Shown: positions 59,413 to 64,000 of the stretch, one piece after another
Position numbering within the stretch: the first letter of the stretch is position 1
Layout of the letters: each line of letters opens with the position of its first letter
Source: Lutjanus erythropterus
Lineage: Eukaryota; Chordata; Actinopteri; Lutjaniformes; Lutjanidae
NCBI GenBank assembly: GCA_020091685.1
Contig: CM034612.1
Span: forward strand, 24,389,158-24,453,157
DNA: 64,000 nt
Direction of reading: 5' to 3'
The notes under the pieces: model-generated
The model's input: the letters and a program-made list of their open reading frames with translations, nothing else
The model's database searches: none
Told to the model about the DNA's origin: nothing
Program-made: the position numbers and the translations under genes

Positions 59413-60700
59413 GCTAAATGCCATCACTCTTTGGCTTTCTAGCCATTCTAAGAGGGATTTTGAGATCAAGTGCTGCAATTAACTTTTTCAGTGTAACTAC
59501 TTTCTTTCAATATTGCCACATCTTGCTCTACTTTAGTCAGAGATTTCTTACATCGATCAAACCCATCGGATTTGTAATTGATCAAATTTGAGCCATGGCC
59601 TTCCCTCAAAGGGGAGCTCCACCAGTTTTGCTTTTAGTCTTGAGGAGTATTACATAGCTGACATGTTCCAATACCACTTTCTCAATTCTGATAATTGATC
59701 TTTCCATATCAGCCAATAACAAGTACCGATCCAATACCAGTGCATTAAAAAAAAAAAAGGAAAAAATAATGTTGTTACAAGTTTTTGAGTCATGTGTGCA
59801 GCCATCCGGATGACATCTTTTTGAGGGACAACCGTGCTTAGTTCTGCAAGAATATGGCAAGCCACATTCTGCATGTGCGTTTCTTGTCCTGGCTTGTGTT
59901 CTTGACTATTTTCTAATATGATTGGTGGAGAAAATTTGCCTCTATGTCTCTGTCTTGATGGATTTCTGTCTTTATGATTGTTGAAAGTTGGTTAAGGTAC
60001 TGCTAAATATCATCAGTCTTTGACTTTCTAGTTATTCTAGGAGGGATTTTGTGATCAGTTGCTGCAATTAACTTTTTCAGCGTACCTACTTGCTTTCAAT
60101 GTGCCAAATCTTGCTCTCCTTAAGTCAGAGATTTCCCACATTGATTGAATTGATCAAATTTGCATTTGATCAAATTTGAGTCTTGGCTTTCCCTTAAAGC
60201 GGAATTCCACCAATTTCACTTCTAGTCTTGAGGAGTATTACTCAGCCTGTGAAACAGAGATTGTACAATATTATTTTCTACCTCCTGATACCAATTCCAG
60301 TCCCTGAACATAGTGTATCAGTGGATACCGATGCAATTTTCTAAAATAAGTAATGCCTGAAAAATACATACCAGTTTTGGAGCAACACATTATACCATCC
60401 AGACATCCATGCTTATAACAGCAAGAATATCCCAAACCATATTCTGCAGACATTTTCCAATACTGATATTGGGATTGGAGCAACCCTACTATGAAATCAG
60501 TTATGTGTCTGAGAATTGCATCAATTTTAATCATTCTCTTTTTTGATCTTTTAGAGAGCAAGCCATCTTGTTCTGGGCATACATTCTCATCTGATTTATA
60601 CTACAATTGGTGTAGAAAACTTTCCTTTATGTCTCTTTCTTGATGGATTTATTCCTTTATGACTGTTGAAGGTTGGTTGTGGTGCTGGATAAAAGCCTCT
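59413..60700 (+). repeat. Tandem duplication, two diverged units of about 590-690 bp
   Basis: Unit 1 (59,413-60,000) and unit 2 (60,001-60,700) align in order: tttctag..attcta.gagggatttt, gctgcaattaactttttcag, gtcagagattt, gatcaaatttgag, cttgaggagtattac, tctttcttgatggattt, tgttgaa.gttggtt. Both contain a family D fragment. Confidence 0.75.
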
Positions 60701-62899
60701 TTGATTCTGAGAGACTGACACCAGAACTTGACAGCTGTGATGTATCCATCTCCATTTTGTCAGCTGCACACAGGAGAACATGTACATCCAATACAGGCAA
60801 AATAAATGCAAGGTATATCAGGGAAGAAGTGTTTTATACCTTTTTGATTAGAAGCTATTTTTCAGCTCTTTTTGCTGCTTTTATCAATGTCTTCACAGTT
60901 TTCAGTTTCCACCACAGTTGTGGAAAGTCAAATTACTTTTCTTCAAAATTGCTGACGTGACCATTCAAATCTGGGGAGATTAAACAGTTATGGGCAGTTC
61001 TACCTGATTAATTGTGCAGCCAAACACTATTTCCCCCATCATTCACAGCTCCTCAGCGTTTTCCCACAGCGCTTCCCCTCTTCTTTCTCCTTCCCTTCAT
61101 GCTTTTCTCTCTCCCATTATCCGTCCATCTGGGCTCAGTGTCGGGGGAATTTTGTTCTGCCAGCGTGGCCGGTTTGGCCCGGGGAGCTGTTGGACGCTGC
61201 CACTGGCCTCGCTGCAGACTTCACGGTACGGTGCGGCATGGCATGGCAGCGCAGAGCCTTGCTCAGCTGGCCGCTGCAACGGAGACTCAAAGACTTCTCT
61301 CATGTCCCTCCAAAGGGGTCAGGGCGGACATGTTGGCAGAGACGAGCAAACAAAACTCTCCTCATCATTGACTCAGCAAGAGGAGGGCATACGCATGCAG
61401 ACACACACATTAACCTCAACAAACCTTGAAGATGGAGCTGTGGAGTGGCCTGACAAGCCAATCTTGCAGCAAAAATGAGCCTATTCTCTCAGAAAGTTAG
61501 CTCATCCCCTTGTGAACAATTGTGCTCATGGCAACCTGCCTGTTAGTTTATAGGGTTGTTGACTTTGGCCTGAAAGCAATGTAATGGAAAGGATTCATCC
61601 TCTGAGGATCATTAATGTGCAGTATCCTCATTAGATTTTGGTATTCCATATACACAAGTGGACCTTTAGGCCTGAGAAAAGGTTGAGTTGAGTCTCATTC
61701 TTTACCTTTAATTCCCCAGGCCAAATCTTGGCCAGAGAGACGGATGGATGGATGGAACAATGTCATTCTTCGACCGCACCTGCAGGGTAATAGTTTGGAA
61801 AATTTAACCAAATATGTGTCACTGGCATTCTGTTTGATGGACTGCTGTAGCTTCTGTTTAGGAAACTATTCGACATCCTACTGATCTGTTTTCCTGTGGG
61901 CAGAGCAGATTTTCTATCACAGACATTACTCTGCACTGTGTTTACAAAGATCCTAAAAGTTAATAAAATGTCTGTGAAGATGAAAATAGACTTAAAAATA
62001 AGGGTTCAGGAATACCCTCTTGCATTGTTGAAGATTTTCTTGTTTCATTTACTCTGGCAGATACATCTGTCCACCCTCCTATTCAGGAATTCCACTCAGC
62101 CTGGATCTCTTTGGGCCAGTCGCAACCGGTAATTTAAAATTGAGTGGGTCTGATACGATGACACTGGGCATGCATTTCAAGCTCAACGCATGAGGCTCAC
62201 ATAAGTTAGTTACTGCATTGCATATTTCTCACCTCATATACTTTCAGAAACACATTTTAGTGTCCTGTTTATCTGTATTTTTAGAAAGTTTGCGACCAGA
62301 CCACCACTTTTTCCTGCTTGAAAAGGGACCAAGTATGCCTCATCTTGTATGTGTCGCTCAGCGCTGCTTCACTTGTTTTGTTGCTCTTGTTGGTTGTGGG
62401 TCATGTTTCGTTGCTCTGATTGATTGTAGGTCTGTCCAGTTGGCAGAGGCATTTTGGTCTGCACTCACTGATTGTTGAAAATTTGGGCTCCTATTCAGTG
62501 GAGGGAAAATACATTATAGCAGAGCTCTCTTGTAGAGTCAAACTTCAGTGGACTCAGACACACAAATTTGTGCCCCTGCCCCACTGTAAACTAGCAGTGA
62601 CAATGACAAGAGTCTGACAGAGTCCATAATGGAAGAAGGCCTCATATTAGTTTGATCACACAACCTGTAATTACAAGGCTTTTAGCACCAAAGACTGTGC
62701 AACGAGACTTTGCTGTGCTGCTTTAGTGAAGAGATGCTGTAATTCAGTGTCGTACAACAGCTGCTTCCTCTGATCATGAAAATCAATACCAAATTTCTGA
62801 GATATTTAATGCTCAAGATCAAAGTGATGGATGGATGGACAGACCAACTGACAAATGCCAGTGGCAGAGCAAAAAGAGATGAACCCATTTAACATCAAA

Positions 62900-63350
62900 T
62901 TGCATAGTCTTAGCACAGGGCTGTCCTTAGCTAAGAGGTGACCCTAAGATCGCTTAACTCCTTTTCTCTCACACGTGGTTACCAAGGGTTAATCTAAGCC
63001 CAGGGCTATACAATTCCACTGGCCCTGGGTTAAATGTCCGTTGGAAAACGTGACTTTACATTCTACAGCAACGCATGAGTACTCTTTAACAGCCTTTTGC
63101 CCAATTTCACACTGGCACCTTAGCATTGTGTTTAGTCAGTTTTTAGGAGATATCTCCAGAAACTTGGGGCCAATCGTGCTCTATAGAAGGACCAGCAAGC
63201 CCTTGGCTAAAGTCGGGGTTTGCCCACTTTGGAATGTGCCAGGATTGTGCCAGTGTAAAAGCTTTCTTAGCCTGGGGCTAACAGCTCCCTTTGCCTATCG
63301 GGTAAAAAGGTTCTACAAATGGTTTTAACCCTGGGCTAAGTGCAGTGTGA
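62900..63350. repeat. Repeat block with ttaacc/ccctgggct motifs, probable MITE
   Basis: ctaagcccagggct, ccctgggttaaatg, cctggggctaac and ccctgggctaag alternate in both orientations, and tttcacactggcac is mirrored by gccagtgtaaaagc and cagtgtgaaaag. Borders not resolved. Confidence 0.5.
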
Positions 63351-64000
63351 AAAGTCAATTTCTCACTCTTTTTCTACACACACATTCACAATCCCACCTC
63401 CCCTCCAAACCACTGTGAATGTAGCGTCTGTGGTGCGGTGTCTGGCCAGGTCACGCCAGGACACACCGTGTCTGGACGTGGCCGAAGGGGGAAAGAGAGC
63501 AGGAAAAGAGGGATAAAGGGAAAGAAACAGAAGGATAGAAACGGAGGAAGAGGAGGACGGCACAGGAAGTTATGACTGCAGTGGAGAGAATAAAGATCAC
63601 GCAAGGGTGTTGAGGATGCAGAGTCCAGAAACAATGAGCAGATGGGCAGAAAAAATAGATCCCAGAACTAATGGACAGCATTAATTCAGAGCAGACTGTT
63701 GTAAAGCTTGAATAAATTAACAAATCTACTGATTCAGGGCTGTAGTAGCTCTTGGTGGACATAATGAGAGCTTCTGTGTTAGGTTTCTGATATTGTTAGT
63801 GCTTGAGTGTCTCAAAATCAGGACCACATTTTCCTTAAACCCTGCTGCTTCCTGTCATGGACAGGATGTTGATATTTGTCTCTCCTCTCTGGCTTTGCTC
63901 AATCTGTTTTCTCTTTGGCTTTTCTGAGGGCACATAAACGTGGTGGAAATGAGTTCTTGCTGGCTCACTCCTTCTGCCATCTGCTATGTTGAGAAACTTT

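Larger units (their letters stand above)
41872..64000 (+). other. CHST11: CHST11 intron 1 (no further coding exon seen)
   Basis: The remaining 22 kb follow the exon 1 donor and contain no segment resembling CHST11 exon 2. Open frames here are short, repeat-derived or CA/GT-derived. Content: MITEs, microsatellites, minisatellites at 45.4-46.0 kb, a CACTA-like element at 55.4-56.3 kb and a local duplication at 59.4-60.7 kb, listed separately. The stretches 47.9-48.7, 49.0-50.8, 52.1-53.6, 56.7-57.4 and 60.9-61.8 kb hold nothing I can name. Confidence 0.7.

Noticed and set aside
61012..61478. Plus-strand open frames of 119 and 154 codons in two frames
   Set aside because: Overlapping frames in a locally GC-rich stretch, Ser/Pro-rich low-complexity translation, no splice or homology support.

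Overview
The window is vertebrate nuclear DNA, almost certainly from a teleost fish, probably a percomorph. Genes have many short exons with GT-AG introns, CA/GT microsatellites are abundant, and introns are full of fish-type MITEs, a tRNA-derived SINE head and a LINE tail. The gene order HAL / NFYB / TXNRD / CHST11 includes the NFYB-TXNRD1-CHST11 block known from human chromosome 12q23. The species and all family assignments rest on reading by eye; no search was run.

Layout. (1) 1-9,840, plus strand: the last 17 exons of histidine ammonia-lyase (HAL), cut by the left window edge. (2) 9,868-about 19,600, minus strand: the complete NFYB gene (NF-Y beta, histone-fold subunit), tail to tail with HAL. 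(3) 19,300-21,063: a CpG-rich NFYB promoter with a perfect NF-Y (CCAAT) site, head to head with the next gene. (4) 21,064-38,272, plus strand: a 14-exon thioredoxin-reductase gene at the TXNRD1 position. (5) 38,273-41,450: gene desert with a degenerate tandem repeat of about 200 bp. (6) 41,754-41,871, plus strand: first coding exon of CHST11 (chondroitin 4-O-sulfotransferase 1). The rest of the window is its first intron, rich in minisatellites, MITEs and local duplications.

The main discovery candidate is the TXNRD gene. Its reading frame (515 codons including Sec) is open through 14 exons with normal splice sites, so it does not look like a dead pseudogene. Yet the residues that define a thioredoxin reductase are replaced: the flavin-proximal CVNVGC disulfide is TLNIDS, the two arginines that bind the NADPH 2'-phosphate are Gln, the middle Gly of the FAD GxGxxG is Ser, the FAD Asp of the YAIGD motif is Ser, and the His partner Glu is Gln. 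In contrast the C-terminal Cys-TGA-Gly-stop is kept, and about 110 nt downstream lies a textbook SECIS element. It therefore looks like a selenoprotein pseudo-reductase: catalytic core lost, Sec tail kept. One testable idea is that it heterodimerises with a normal TXNRD and offers its Sec tail in trans.

The genes do not form one pathway. HAL is amino-acid catabolism, NFYB general transcription, the TXNRD-like protein redox or selenium biology, CHST11 Golgi glycosaminoglycan sulfation. Their linkage looks ancestral. CHST11 enhancers lying inside the TXNRD introns might explain why the degenerate TXNRD1 locus persists.
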